This document shows positions 44,062 through 52,784 of a stretch of 64,000 nucleotides of DNA, piece by piece. Position 1 is the stretch's first letter, and the number at the start of each line of letters is the position of its first letter. The DNA is from Calditrichales bacterium MX18-03 (lineage in GTDB: Bacteria > Bacillota > Clostridia > Lutisporales > Lutisporaceae), in assembly GCA_021083345.1 (NCBI GenBank), contig JAJGRE010000001.1, forward strand, positions 1,178,001 through 1,242,000, written 5' to 3'. The notes beneath the pieces were generated by a model, which saw only the letters and a list, made by a program, of their open reading frames with translations, did no database searches and was not told the DNA's origin. A program made the translations under genes and the position numbers.

Positions 44062-45361
44062 TTTGTCCCTCCTTGCCGTTTCCGGCATTTTTCTTATTCT
44101 TCAAGTTTTCCATTGTCTTGACGATACAAATGGCTTTTTGGTTTTCGCCTTTTACGATATCTTCGGCAAAGGCACGGCAGGTGGGTGCGCCGCAGACGCC
44201 GCAGTCTATTCCCGGCAGATATTTCATCATTTCCTTGATCATTTCCATTTTTTTGATGGATTTGGCGATATCTTCATCCAGCCGTGTGATTTCCTTGGGT
44301 TCTATCTTTTCAGTCAGTCGGATGAAGCCATCTTCATACATCCTGATCTGGTGGGCTACCGCTTCATCGGTAGGCTGATTGCCCGGAAGACCTTTGGCCA
44401 GGGACCGTATGCGGCTTCTGGCGATAAAAGGATTTTCCAGCGTCAGCGGTCCCCCCACACAGCCGCCGATACAGGCCATGCCTTCAAAAAACTCCAGATC
44501 TTCCAGTTTCTCCATCTCTATCTCTTCCAGCACCTTAATCACTTCATGAATCCCATCCACTGCCAAGTAGTTTTCAATGCCTAAGGATACTGATTGTCCG
44601 CCGATGATGGGCCACAGGAGCGCATCCTTTGTACCTCGCACCAGATTCTCGGTGGGACCGTTGTTCAGATTGCGCAGAATTTCACCATAAATCGTTTTCA
44701 TGGACACCACGCCGTCCATATAGGATCTTTCAATGCCCAGCGGATTCCTGATGCTGGTCATCCGGGCGGTGCAAGGAGATATGAAGATGACGCCGATTTC
44801 TTCCATAGGCAGCCCGGTTTTTCTGACTGCCTCCTGCTTGGCCAGACGTGCCGTGATTTCCATAGGCGTTTCGATATCGATGATGTTGGGAATCAGTTCG
44901 GGAAATCGTACCTGTATAAGCCGCAGGATCGCCGGACAGGTTGCATTGATCAGAGGCTTTCTGATATCCGGCTTCTTTAATATATGCCTGGATATGACAT
45001 TGGATATGATATCAATGCCCAATGCAGCTTCATATACCTCGTCAAAGCCGATGCGCTTGATGGCCGTCAGCATTTCGTTGATGCCCACATTTCCTGCAAA
45101 CTGGCCGTATAGCACCATGGACGGGATGGCAATGGTATATTTGAACCGCTTGATGATGTCAAGGCTGTCGGTGACGGCGCTCTTGGCTTTATTGGGACAA
45201 AGGCGGATGCATTCGCCGCAGTCAATGCACCTTTCACCGATGATCCGCGCTTTACCGTCACGGACCCGGATGGCTTCAGTGGGGCAGGCCTTCAGGCAGT
45301 TGGTGCAGCCTATGCATCTGTCTTCCTTCAGTATAACCGAGTGAAAATATTGGTTCTCCAT
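44039..45361 (-). CDS. Atypical [FeFe]-hydrogenase-like iron-sulfur protein
   Basis: 440 residues. Two ferredoxin 4Fe-4S motifs (C16,19,22,26; C45,48,51,55), then a Fe_hyd_lg_C domain. The four H-cluster cysteine positions are kept: TCP (C142), SPC (C197), and CIGGC (C297, C301). The motifs otherwise differ from catalytic enzymes (usually TSCCP, MPC, ExMxCxGGC). A C-terminal 4Fe-4S domain has C386, C389, C394 and C411. There is no PAS domain. It resembles putative sensory hydrogenases, and the neighbours are signalling proteins, so H2 or redox sensing is inferred. Confidence 0.85.
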   Translation of the reverse strand: MENQYFHSVILKEDRCIGCTNCLKACPTEAIRVRDGKARIIGERCIDCGECIRLCPNKAKSAVTDSLDIIKRFKYTIAIPSMVLYGQFAGNVGINEMLTAIKRIGFDEVYEAALGIDIISNVISRHILKKPDIRKPLINATCPAILRLIQVRFPELIPNIIDIETPMEITARLAKQEAVRKTGLPMEEIGVIFISPCTARMTSIRNPLGIERSYMDGVVSMKTIYGEILRNLNNGPTENLVRGTKDALLWPIIGGQSVSLGIENYLAVDGIHEVIKVLEEIEMEKLEDLEFFEGMACIGGCVGGPLTLENPFIARSRIRSLAKGLPGNQPTDEAVAHQIRMYEDGFIRLTEKIEPKEITRLDEDIAKSIKKMEMIKEMMKYLPGIDCGVCGAPTCRAFAEDIVKGENQKAICIVKTMENLKNKKNAGNGKEGQNVNQGRE

Positions 45362-45793
45362 TCAAGCACCTGCTTTCAATGCCATTTCAATCGTGATGAC
45401 TGTACCTTTTCCTTTTTCCGATCTGACATAAAACCTATCCGAGTTTCTTTTCATATTGGGAAGACCCATTCCGGCACCAAAGCCCATTTCCCTTGCCTTG
45501 TCCGTGGCGGTAGAGTAGCCTTCCTGCATGGCCAGATCAATATCTTCTATTCCAGGGCCTCTGTCTGCTGCGATGACCCGTATATAGGACGGATCGATTT
45601 CCAGTTCAATGCATCCGCCCAGAGAGTGGATGACGATGTTGATTTCGGCTTCATAAGTGGCAATGGCAAGCCTTCTGATGATGCCGGAGTCAATGCCCAA
45701 TTGCCTCAATAGTTTCTTAATATTGCTGGATGCCTGGCCCGCAAGGACGAAGTCATCTTTTTCCACATTGAAGGTGTATTTCATTTGCTCCAT
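45362..45793 (-). CDS. RsbW/RsbT-like ATP-binding serine kinase
   Basis: 143 residues of HATPase_c_2 type. N box EAEINIVIHS, G1 ADRGPGIEDI, G2 GFGAGMGLPNM. RsbT-type and anti-sigma kinases phosphorylate a partner Ser/Thr. No partner STAS protein or PP2C phosphatase lies in the window. Its TGA is followed directly by the ATG of the hydrogenase-like gene (TGAATG). Confidence 0.88.
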   Translation of the reverse strand: MEQMKYTFNVEKDDFVLAGQASSNIKKLLRQLGIDSGIIRRLAIATYEAEINIVIHSLGGCIELEIDPSYIRVIAADRGPGIEDIDLAMQEGYSTATDKAREMGFGAGMGLPNMKRNSDRFYVRSEKGKGTVITIEMALKAGA

Positions 45794-45816
45794 AATCCGC
45801 TCCTCCGAATCCCATT

Positions 45817-46167
45817 CTAATCCAGCTGTATGCCGGCCAGGCCCCTTGCATAGAGCTTCCCCGAAGCCGAATAAAGGGTATCCCGTGTCAAAAGTACAAT
45901 GATGTTGTTCTCCTGGGCCAAACGGATGATATCCTCCTCCGGCTTTTTACCCCTGACAAAAACAATGGCGCTAAGGTCCGCCATTTCCGCCGTCCGGATG
46001 ACCTGCTGGTTAATGAGACCTGTCAGGAGCACCGTCTTTCCTTTTACAAATGCCAGGACATCGCTCATCAGGTCCGAACCGAATGCACAGCTGATTTCAG
46101 TGTCCAGGCCGTCAAATCCGCACAATATTTCTGCATTTAAAGCTTCCGCTATTTCTCTGACCTTCAT
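45817..46167 (-). CDS. DRTGG domain protein (first copy)
   Basis: 116 residues: MKVREIAEALNAEILCGFDG, SDLMSDVLAFVKGKTVLLTGL and NNIIVLLTRDTLYSASGKLY. The same small fold as the gene at 43726, with low visible identity. 23 bases before the kinase-like gene. Confidence 0.82.
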   Translation of the reverse strand: MKVREIAEALNAEILCGFDGLDTEISCAFGSDLMSDVLAFVKGKTVLLTGLINQQVIRTAEMADLSAIVFVRGKKPEEDIIRLAQENNIIVLLTRDTLYSASGKLYARGLAGIQLD

Positions 46168-46187
46168 CTGTTTCCCCCCTCTATCTA

Positions 46188-47000
46188 CTAAATCGATAGC
46201 TTAGCCGCAAAATGAGCATAGGCTTCTATCTGATTGAACAAGCCTTCCTGAATCCTATAATAATCGTTTTTGACCGTTTCTTCAATCCTATGCGCCAATA
46301 TTGCAGCAAGAAGCTCCGAAAGCCTTTCTTTGAAAAGCACGACATTTTCACCGACTACCAGTTCCTCTGCGTAGGATCGGTATTTCTCCAGATGTGCTTC
46401 GTCAGCCGCAATATCTGCCAGGCGCTGCTCCACATTCTTGGCTGTTTTAGCATACAGCTCGCTGCTAAGCAGGGCTTTTTCGCCGGCGATTTTGCGGATG
46501 AGCTGTTCCGCTGATTCCGCAACCTCCATAAACAAACGGTCGCTGTCACTGTACCGGATATTGAAACTGCCGGCGTTAACCTCTTCGATGGTATTCTTCA
46601 CAGTCTTTGAAAGCAAGCCGCTGACCTTTTCAGCCGTCTCACGATCGGTAAAAACACCGAATATGACATGATAGCCGTCTTCTTTCAATATAAATGCATT
46701 CAGCTTTTTGCTTTTCAGCGTCGAAACATGCTTTTCTGCCATTTCAAAGCTGTCATACTGCCCCAAATTAACCCTATACAGCTTCCATAAGGTGACGGAA
46801 TAATCGTAGCTGTAAGCAGTCGTCGCTGCAGTATCGCTACCGGCAGCTGTCTCCTGGGTGCGCTGCTTTCCGGTATAGACCGACATGATCAGATAGGATG
46901 CTGTTATTGCCAAGACAGGAATCACAACCAGAAACAGCCACAAAAGCGCCGCTCTGACCGTACGCACCCGTTTATATTTTAAGACTCTTCCTGCTCTCAT
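46188..47000 (-). CDS. SPOR-like membrane-anchored protein
   Basis: 270 residues. A basic N-terminus, one membrane span ([21 protein letters not shown]), a SPOR-like domain (about 72-140; [51 protein letters not shown]), then a long helical tail. SPOR domains bind denuded glycan strands. AGGAG precedes the ATG. First gene ahead of the DRTGG set, 20 bases apart; whether it belongs functionally is unclear. Confidence 0.82.
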   Translation of the reverse strand: MRAGRVLKYKRVRTVRAALLWLFLVVIPVLAITASYLIMSVYTGKQRTQETAAGSDTAATTAYSYDYSVTLWKLYRVNLGQYDSFEMAEKHVSTLKSKKLNAFILKEDGYHVIFGVFTDRETAEKVSGLLSKTVKNTIEEVNAGSFNIRYSDSDRLFMEVAESAEQLIRKIAGEKALLSSELYAKTAKNVEQRLADIAADEAHLEKYRSYAEELVVGENVVLFKERLSELLAAILAHRIEETVKNDYYRIQEGLFNQIEAYAHFAAKLSI

Positions 47001-47089
47001 GAAATCACTCCTGTTCCATAAATTGTACCCGGCATGGCTATTGATGTACCAGCCTGTTTATATTAAAATGAATGAAAGGAGATGGTTTT

Positions 47090-47632
47090 ATGCCTTCCAG
47101 TCTGCATGGCATATTGAGGCAGAAGCTCTTAGCCATACAAAGCCAATTGCCGCCCTATGTCAAGATCATCAGAGACAATGCACCGGTCTTTAAAACAATG
47201 CTCAATGATGAAGTGAGCGCTCAGGCCGGAGTGTCTGCCACTCCCGCAGCTGCGGAATTCAATGGAAATTTCGATCAGCTTATTGAAGCCGCCGCCCGCA
47301 AATACCAGATCGGCAGCAGCATCATTAAAGCTGTCATAAAGGCTGAATCCAATTTTAACCCCAATGCCGTTTCGCCAATGGGCGCTATGGGACTGATGCA
47401 GCTGATGCCTGGAACAGCAAAAGCCCTGGGCGTTGAAAACGCTTTTGATCCCCGTCAGAACATCGATGGCGGCGTCAGATACCTGAAAAACATGCTGAAG
47501 GAATTTGACGGCAGCTTGGAGCTGGCCTTGGCAGCCTATAATGCCGGACCCAACAATGTAAAAAAATACGGAGGTATTCCGCCTTTTGCCGAAACCCGTA
47601 ATTATGTAAAAAAAATCATGTCCTATATATAA
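47090..47632 (+). CDS. Lytic transglycosylase (SLT domain)
   Basis: 180 residues. The SLT fold spans about 75-180: [34 protein letters not shown] with catalytic Glu in KAESNF, and [22 protein letters not shown]. No signal peptide is visible, so export, if any, is by another route. AAGGAG 8 nt before MPSSLHG sets the start. Confidence 0.93.
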   Translation: MPSSLHGILRQKLLAIQSQLPPYVKIIRDNAPVFKTMLNDEVSAQAGVSATPAAAEFNGNFDQLIEAAARKYQIGSSIIKAVIKAESNFNPNAVSPMGAMGLMQLMPGTAKALGVENAFDPRQNIDGGVRYLKNMLKEFDGSLELALAAYNAGPNNVKKYGGIPPFAETRNYVKKIMSYI

Positions 47633-47641
47633 GTCCCGATG

Positions 47642-47679
47642 AAATAAAACCGGTCAGACACCTGACACGGTTTTATTTT
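47642..47679. terminator. Bidirectional terminator between SLT and GNAT genes
   Basis: AAATAAAACCG-GTCAG, loop ACAC, CTGAC-A-CGGTTTTATTT, one bulge, with T tail. Confidence 0.88.
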
Positions 47680-48221
47680 TGCGATATTTCCTTTTGCATG
47701 ATGATAAAATCCTCTGCATGGTGGTTCAGTGTCATATATTGCTCGATGGTCCTCAAATAATTGAAGCCCATGTTCTGCCAAAAGCAGCGGCCGATACTGT
47801 TGCCGGAAATGATACCAATAAAAAACTTCTTTATATCATAGGCATGATTCAAGTGGTTCACGATGGCATTGACGGATTTGGTACCGATTCCCTGGTGCTG
47901 ATAGCGGTTGTCGATGAGGACGGAGGAAATCCAGGCCTCTTCGCTGTTTTCATAATCAATTCTCCCTTTAACAACGCCAATCAGTTTGCTGCTATCCGCA
48001 CTTCCGTCATTATGCAAAAAAATACCCGTAAAAAACTCATAGCTGCTGACCAGGACCTCCAGATATTTCTCATGGATATCCTCAAGCGACATCAGCCTGT
48101 CTATCCCGGTAGCATAGATATTTTTTTCATTTTGATTGTATAGATTCAGTATCTGCTCCAAGTCATCTTTGGCAATATCTTTAAACATCAAGCAATCCTT
48201 TGTAAATTTCAGCGTAAGCAT
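47673..48221 (-). CDS. GNAT family N-acetyltransferase
   Basis: 182 residues. The acetyl-CoA motif A reads SVLIDNRYQHQGIGTKSVNAIV, and GNSIGRCFWQNMGFNYLRT is motif B. The substrate is unknown. AAGGTG precedes the ATG. Confidence 0.88.
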   Translation of the reverse strand: MLTLKFTKDCLMFKDIAKDDLEQILNLYNQNEKNIYATGIDRLMSLEDIHEKYLEVLVSSYEFFTGIFLHNDGSADSSKLIGVVKGRIDYENSEEAWISSVLIDNRYQHQGIGTKSVNAIVNHLNHAYDIKKFFIGIISGNSIGRCFWQNMGFNYLRTIEQYMTLNHHAEDFIIMQKEISQK

Positions 48222-48312
48222 AGCATCACCTTATATCCTTTATTGCAGAATATATTCTACACGCCCCTATAAAATCCTCTTTTCAAAATTTGCACAATCT
48301 GTAGAAAAGCGC

Positions 48313-48353
48313 TAGTACACTGTCAACTCTAAACTAGGGTTGACAGTGTACTA
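48313..48353. repeat. 41-nt near-perfect palindrome
   Basis: TAGTACACTGTCAAC (48313-48327) pairs fully with 48339-48353, and four inner pairs (one G-T) close a 3-nt loop. No T run follows on either side, so it is not a typical terminator. It lies upstream of the HD-GYP gene and could be an operator or a mobile palindrome. Confidence 0.7.
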
Positions 48354-48424
48354 ACTCAAAATGCTTAAAATATTGCAAAATTCCTAAGATTTTGTAGATG
48401 CTTATTCCTGCAGGGACAAGTTTT

Positions 48425-48433
48425 TGCTATAAT
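48425..48433 (+). promoter_or_regulatory. Extended -10 promoter for the HD-GYP gene
   Basis: TTGCTATAAT is a consensus extended -10 (TGC-TATAAT) about 45 nt before the start; -35 poor. Confidence 0.5.
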
Positions 48434-48477
48434 GAAGCTGAGTCTTATTTATAATTTTGAAAGAATCAGGTGATAGG

Positions 48478-49512
48478 ATGCAGGAAACGTGGACAATGTC
48501 GACTACCAAGTGTGAGCCAGGAATGGTTGTCTCGTCGGACATCGTGAATGAGTACGGCGCCGTCATACTCTACCGCGACTCGGTTCTGGATGAACATGCC
48601 ATTGCCAAGCTGAGCAAGCTGGGTATTGAATATGTGCAAATTTACCGCGAGTATGAATTAAAGGAAAAAAAGCAGGCCGTCATTGAAGCGCAATACAATA
48701 ACTGCGTCCAGGATTTCAAGCAAGTTGTCTGGGATATCAGCTGCGGCAGGAGTGTGGACATGCAGCTGGTCCAGGATATTTCACGCGGTCTTACCAACCA
48801 ATTCGATTCCATCAACGATGTGGTTTCATGTTTGAACAAAGTCCGTGCTGTAGATGAATATACTTACACCCACAGTATGAATGTGTCGCTCTTGTGCTCC
48901 CTTCTGGGTTCATGGCTGAATCTGGATACGCTGAAAGTCAAGCAGTTGACCTACTGCGGCCTGATGCACGATATTGGAAAGTCAAAAATACCTCACGAGA
49001 TCCTGAATAAGCCGGATGCTCTGACACCCAAGGAATTCGAAGAGATAAAAAAGCATCCCGTAACCGGCTACAAGCTGCTGGATAAGAACATAGCCGTCAG
49101 CAAGGATATTGCTGCAGGCGTCCTCATGCATCACGAGCGGGAGGATGGCTCAGGTTATCCGCTGGCCTTGAAATCCGGCCAGATCCACTTTTTTGCAAAG
49201 GTCGTCGCAGTAGCCGATGTATATGATGCCATGACCTCCAACCGAATATACAAAAGAAGACTGCCTCCTTTTGACGTGCTGGAAATGTTTGAAAGCGAAT
49301 ACCTCACTAAGTGTGATGCCTCCATCATGCTTACCTTTCTGAGGCGCATATCCAGCTACTATATCGGCACCCAGGTCAAGCTGAATAACGGCAAAAAAGG
49401 TGAAATCATCTATATCAATCCTAACCGGATTTCGCGCCCCCTTGTCAAGGTCGGCGATCAGATTCTGGATCTCTCTTATAATATGGAGCTTAGGATTACG
49501 GAAATGGTATAA
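48478..49512 (+). CDS. HD-GYP domain cyclic-di-GMP phosphodiesterase
   Basis: About 344 residues. HD-GYP signatures are HSMNVSLLCSLLG, GLMHDIGKSKIPHEILNKP, HPVTGYKLL, HHEREDGSGYP and ADVYDAMTSNRIYK. The N-terminal part (1-125) resembles a DUF3391-like region; there is no receiver or membrane segment. It hydrolyses cyclic di-GMP. AGGTG precedes MQETWTM. Confidence 0.93.
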   Translation: MQETWTMSTTKCEPGMVVSSDIVNEYGAVILYRDSVLDEHAIAKLSKLGIEYVQIYREYELKEKKQAVIEAQYNNCVQDFKQVVWDISCGRSVDMQLVQDISRGLTNQFDSINDVVSCLNKVRAVDEYTYTHSMNVSLLCSLLGSWLNLDTLKVKQLTYCGLMHDIGKSKIPHEILNKPDALTPKEFEEIKKHPVTGYKLLDKNIAVSKDIAAGVLMHHEREDGSGYPLALKSGQIHFFAKVVAVADVYDAMTSNRIYKRRLPPFDVLEMFESEYLTKCDASIMLTFLRRISSYYIGTQVKLNNGKKGEIIYINPNRISRPLVKVGDQILDLSYNMELRITEMV

Positions 49513-49560
49513 ATTTTTCCGATTATACAAATTTTATATTACAAACAGGAAAAAATCTGG

Positions 49561-49566
49561 TATAAT
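49561..49566 (+). promoter_or_regulatory. -10 box of the aldolase promoter
   Basis: TGGTATAAT (49558-49566) is an extended -10; TTACAA lies 16 nt upstream (49539-49544). The leader is about 125 nt. Confidence 0.5.
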
Positions 49567-49625
49567 GTATGAAGAATCTAGTTGGACATTTTTTATACTC
49601 TAGGGATAAATTTCGTCCCAATCGG

Positions 49626-49648
49626 AGATAAGCAGAGCTTATCTTTTG
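49626..49648 (+). terminator. Hairpin in the aldolase leader, attenuator-like
   Basis: AGATAAGC pairs with GCTTATCT around AGA, followed by TTT. In the untranslated leader of the aldolase gene it could be an attenuator or a processing stem. Confidence 0.35.
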
Positions 49649-49699
49649 AGTGACAATCATTTAGATTGAAAATACTTATATATCAGAGGAGGTATGATT

Positions 49700-50629
49700 A
49701 TGCCATTAGTAACGTCAAAGGACATGTTCAAGAAAGCCTACGAAGGCGGTTATGCCATCGGCGCCTTCAATGTCAACAACATGGAAATCATCCAGGGGAT
49801 TACTGAAGCAGCAAAGGAAGAAAACGCACCGCTTATTCTTCAAGTTTCTGCCGGCGCAAGAAAATACGCAAACCATACATACCTGGTCAAGCTGGTAGAG
49901 GCGGCCATTCATGAGACCGGACTTCCCATCTGCCTGCACTTGGATCACGGCGATTCCTTCGAGCAGTGCAAGTCCTGCATCGACGGCGGCTTCACATCCG
50001 TTATGATTGACGGTTCCCACCATTCCTTCGAGGAGAACATCGAAGTAACCAAGAAGGTCGTTGAATACGCCCATGCCAGAGGTGTCGTCGTTGAAGCCGA
50101 GTTAGGCAAGCTTGCAGGTATAGAAGATGCAGTGAACGTCTCCGAAAAGGATGCTGCATTTACAGACCCCAACCAGGTAGAGGAATTCGTAACGAAGACA
50201 GGCGTAGACTCCCTTGCCATCGCTATCGGCACAAGCCATGGCGCATACAAGTTCAAAGGTGCTGCACAGCTGAGGTTTGATATACTGGAAGAAATCCAGA
50301 AAAGGCTTCCCGGCTACCCCATCGTGCTGCATGGCGCGTCCTCCGTTATCCCGGAGTATGTCGACATGATCAACCAGTTCGGCGGCCAGATGCCAGGCGC
50401 CAAAGGCGTTCCGGAGGATATGCTTCGTAAAGCTGCTTCCATGGCAGTCTGCAAGATCAATATCGACTCCGACCTGAGGCTGGCTATGACAGCTACCATC
50501 CGGAAATATTTTGCAGAGAACCCCTCACACTTCGACCCTAGACAGTACCTGGGACCGGCAAGAACTGCCATCAAGGACCTGGTAAGGCACAAGCTGGTGC
50601 ACGTACTGGGTTGCAGCGGCAAAGCATAA
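49700..50629 (+). CDS. fba: Class II fructose-1,6-bisphosphate aldolase
   Basis: 309 residues. Zinc and substrate residues appear in LHLDHGDSFEQC, VMIDGSHHSFEENI, VEAELGKLAG, AIGTSHGAYKF, IVLHGASSV and CKINIDSDLR. Cleaves fructose bisphosphate in glycolysis. GGAGG seven bases before the ATG at 49700 favours it over the ATG at 49694. Monocistronic between promoter and terminator. Confidence 0.96.
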   Translation: MPLVTSKDMFKKAYEGGYAIGAFNVNNMEIIQGITEAAKEENAPLILQVSAGARKYANHTYLVKLVEAAIHETGLPICLHLDHGDSFEQCKSCIDGGFTSVMIDGSHHSFEENIEVTKKVVEYAHARGVVVEAELGKLAGIEDAVNVSEKDAAFTDPNQVEEFVTKTGVDSLAIAIGTSHGAYKFKGAAQLRFDILEEIQKRLPGYPIVLHGASSVIPEYVDMINQFGGQMPGAKGVPEDMLRKAASMAVCKINIDSDLRLAMTATIRKYFAENPSHFDPRQYLGPARTAIKDLVRHKLVHVLGCSGKA

Positions 50630-50640
50630 ATGAGCATAGA

Positions 50641-50672
50641 AAATCCAATGGGCATAACCCATTGGATTTTTT
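50641..50672. terminator. Terminator after fba
   Basis: AAATCCAATGGG pairs with CCCATTGGATTT around CATAA, then T run. Bidirectional. Confidence 0.9.
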
Positions 50673-50682
50673 TCTTACTGTT

Positions 50683-51444
50683 CTATTTACTTTTGGCCAT
50701 CGCGATTTCCTTTTTGCAGGCATTCAGGATAAAGGACTCAAACACTTGAAAACCGATGTACTGGAAGCCCTGCTGAATCCTCAGCCTTGCCTTCTCTGCA
50801 GTGGGCACAAAGATTCCTGCTGCGACACCATATTTTTTCGTCACCTCTATGACCTTTTCAGTCATTTCCTGGATGACGGGATGGTCGATCTGCCCCGGTA
50901 TGCCCAAGGACTGGGACATATCGAAGGGGCCGAAAAAGACAACATCCACACCCGGTACGCTTGCCACCGCTTCAAGGTTTTCAAAACATGCCTTACTCTC
51001 ACAGTGCACCACGACCAAGGTCTCTTCATTGGCATTAGCGAAATAATCAAGGGCATTGACATTCCCGTAGTCGGCTGCTCTCGCTAAGGCCATCCCACGG
51101 TTTCCGACCGGAAAATATTTTGCAGCATCGACCACCTTCCTGGCATCCTCTGCCGTTGTGACCTGAGGCACTTGTACCCCATGGGCACCCACATCCAGAA
51201 CACGCAGTATCTGGGTAGCCGTATTCTCAGTTACTCTAGCAATGGGTGTAATTCCTCTGTATTCCGCCGCCCTGACCAGGTTTTTGGTGGTTTCTACCGA
51301 CAGCGGTCCATGCTCGGTATCGATAATAACAAAATCGAAGCCGCCCAGGGCCATGATTTCGATCAAGTCCGGCGATTCATTGAGTACAAAAGTGCCGATT
51401 GCCGCTCCGCCTTCCTTCAGTGTCCTTTTCAGCTTGTTGATCAT
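50683..51444 (-). CDS. HpcH/HpaI family aldolase
   Basis: 253 residues. FVIIDTEHGPLS, ARVTENTATQILRVLDVGAHGVQVPQV, FPVGNRGMA and VFFGPFDMSQSLG are the class II pyruvate-aldolase signatures (metal ligands Glu and Asp). It would cleave 2-keto-3-deoxy or hydroxy acids; the substrate is not known. Its ATG overlaps the aminotransferase stop (ATGA), so the two are coupled and may act in one amino-acid or keto-acid route. Confidence 0.93.
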   Translation of the reverse strand: MINKLKRTLKEGGAAIGTFVLNESPDLIEIMALGGFDFVIIDTEHGPLSVETTKNLVRAAEYRGITPIARVTENTATQILRVLDVGAHGVQVPQVTTAEDARKVVDAAKYFPVGNRGMALARAADYGNVNALDYFANANEETLVVVHCESKACFENLEAVASVPGVDVVFFGPFDMSQSLGIPGQIDHPVIQEMTEKVIEVTKKYGVAAGIFVPTAEKARLRIQQGFQYIGFQVFESFILNACKKEIAMAKSK

Positions 51445-52604
51445 GTGGTACACCCCTTTCTTATGAATGCATCGATTCTCCGGATTGCTTCCTGCAGGTT
51501 TTCATCGGAATTTGCAAATACCAGACGCAGGTAGCCTTCTCCCATGCTTCCGAAGGCTGAGCCGGGCACTGCCACAACTTTTGCCCCCATTACCAGCTCT
51601 TCGGCAAATTCCTGGGAGGTCTTGCCGAAGGATTTGATGTTGGCAAAGGCATAAAAGCTGCCAGGAGGCTTCTGGCAGGTGATGCCCGGAATCCGGTTCA
51701 AACCATCAACCAGGATATCGCGGCGCCGTGAATAGTCCGCCTGCATACGTCCGATAGCTGTCTGCGGGCCGACAAGGGCTTCTACCGCTGCCTTCTGAAT
51801 GAATGTGGGTACACAGGAAGCAATGCCTTCCTGAAGCTTGGGCATGTTGGAGATGATCTCCCGGCTTCCCACGATATAGCCCAGCCGCCACCCTGTCATG
51901 GCATAGGTCTTGGAAAGGCTGTTGATGATCAAGACTCTTTCCTGCATACCAGGGATCTGCCCCATGCTGAAATATGCACCGTTGTCATAAATCAGCCTGT
52001 CATACACCTCATCGGAATACACCAGCAAATCATACTTCAAAACAACTTCAGCTATTGCTTCAATATCCGCCTGATTCAGCACTGAACCCAACGGATTGCT
52101 TGGAGAGTTCAGCAGTATGGCTTTTGTTTTCGGCGTGATGGCCTTTTCAATATCCTCCGCCCTTATTTTAAACCGATTCTGTTCGCAGACCGGCACCGTC
52201 ACCGGCCTTGCTCCCACCATCATGACCTGCCCTACGTAATTGGGAAAGCCCGGATCAGGGATAATGACTTCATCTCCGGGATTGACGGTTGTCAGAAGAC
52301 TTAGAAAAAGCGCTTCCATTCCACCCACCGTGACCATCACATTCTCGCCGGTATACGCTTCCGAATAATGCCTGTACCGCTGGGCAACCGCCTCGCGAAG
52401 TTCTTCCAATCCGGCATTGGGGTTATAATGGGTATGACCTTCATGAAGAGCTCTGACGCAGGCTTCCTTAATATTGTCCGGTGTATCGAAATTAGGCTCG
52501 CCAACCGTCAGCTTGATGACGTCGTCATACTGCCGGGCCAGGTCGAACATTCGCCTGATGCCCGAAGCCGGATAGTCGGCTGCAACTTTTGACAGATACT
52601 TCAA
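51441..52604 (-). CDS. Class I/II PLP-dependent aminotransferase
   Basis: 387 residues. PLP lysine in NSLSKTYAMTGWRLGY; NSPSNPLGSVL and YSDEVYDRL are the PLP-binding Asn and Tyr regions; VPGSAFGSMGEGYLRL is the carboxylate-binding arginine region. Substrate not assignable; similar to aspartate or aromatic aminotransferases. TTG start behind GGGAG. Confidence 0.95.
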   Translation of the reverse strand: MKYLSKVAADYPASGIRRMFDLARQYDDVIKLTVGEPNFDTPDNIKEACVRALHEGHTHYNPNAGLEELREAVAQRYRHYSEAYTGENVMVTVGGMEALFLSLLTTVNPGDEVIIPDPGFPNYVGQVMMVGARPVTVPVCEQNRFKIRAEDIEKAITPKTKAILLNSPSNPLGSVLNQADIEAIAEVVLKYDLLVYSDEVYDRLIYDNGAYFSMGQIPGMQERVLIINSLSKTYAMTGWRLGYIVGSREIISNMPKLQEGIASCVPTFIQKAAVEALVGPQTAIGRMQADYSRRRDILVDGLNRIPGITCQKPPGSFYAFANIKSFGKTSQEFAEELVMGAKVVAVPGSAFGSMGEGYLRLVFANSDENLQEAIRRIDAFIRKGCTT

Positions 52605-52700
52605 GTGCTCACTCCCTAACGCATGTTCTCTATTCCATCTTAATCCAATACACAGCTGCCATCAATCGGTATTTTTGCATAACACGGCATTATTTACAGA

Positions 52701-52752
52701 AAAAAACACCTCACATGCGTAAAGCTGAACAATACGGCATGTAAGGTGTTTC
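52701..52752 (-). terminator. Terminator after the repeat-built secreted protein
   Basis: On the minus strand AAACACCT-T-ACATGC pairs with GCATGT-G-AGGTGTTT across an 18-nt loop, then T run. Confidence 0.8.
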
Positions 52753-52784
52753 TTCTTAAGTCTGATTGGTCCGATTCAACGGCC

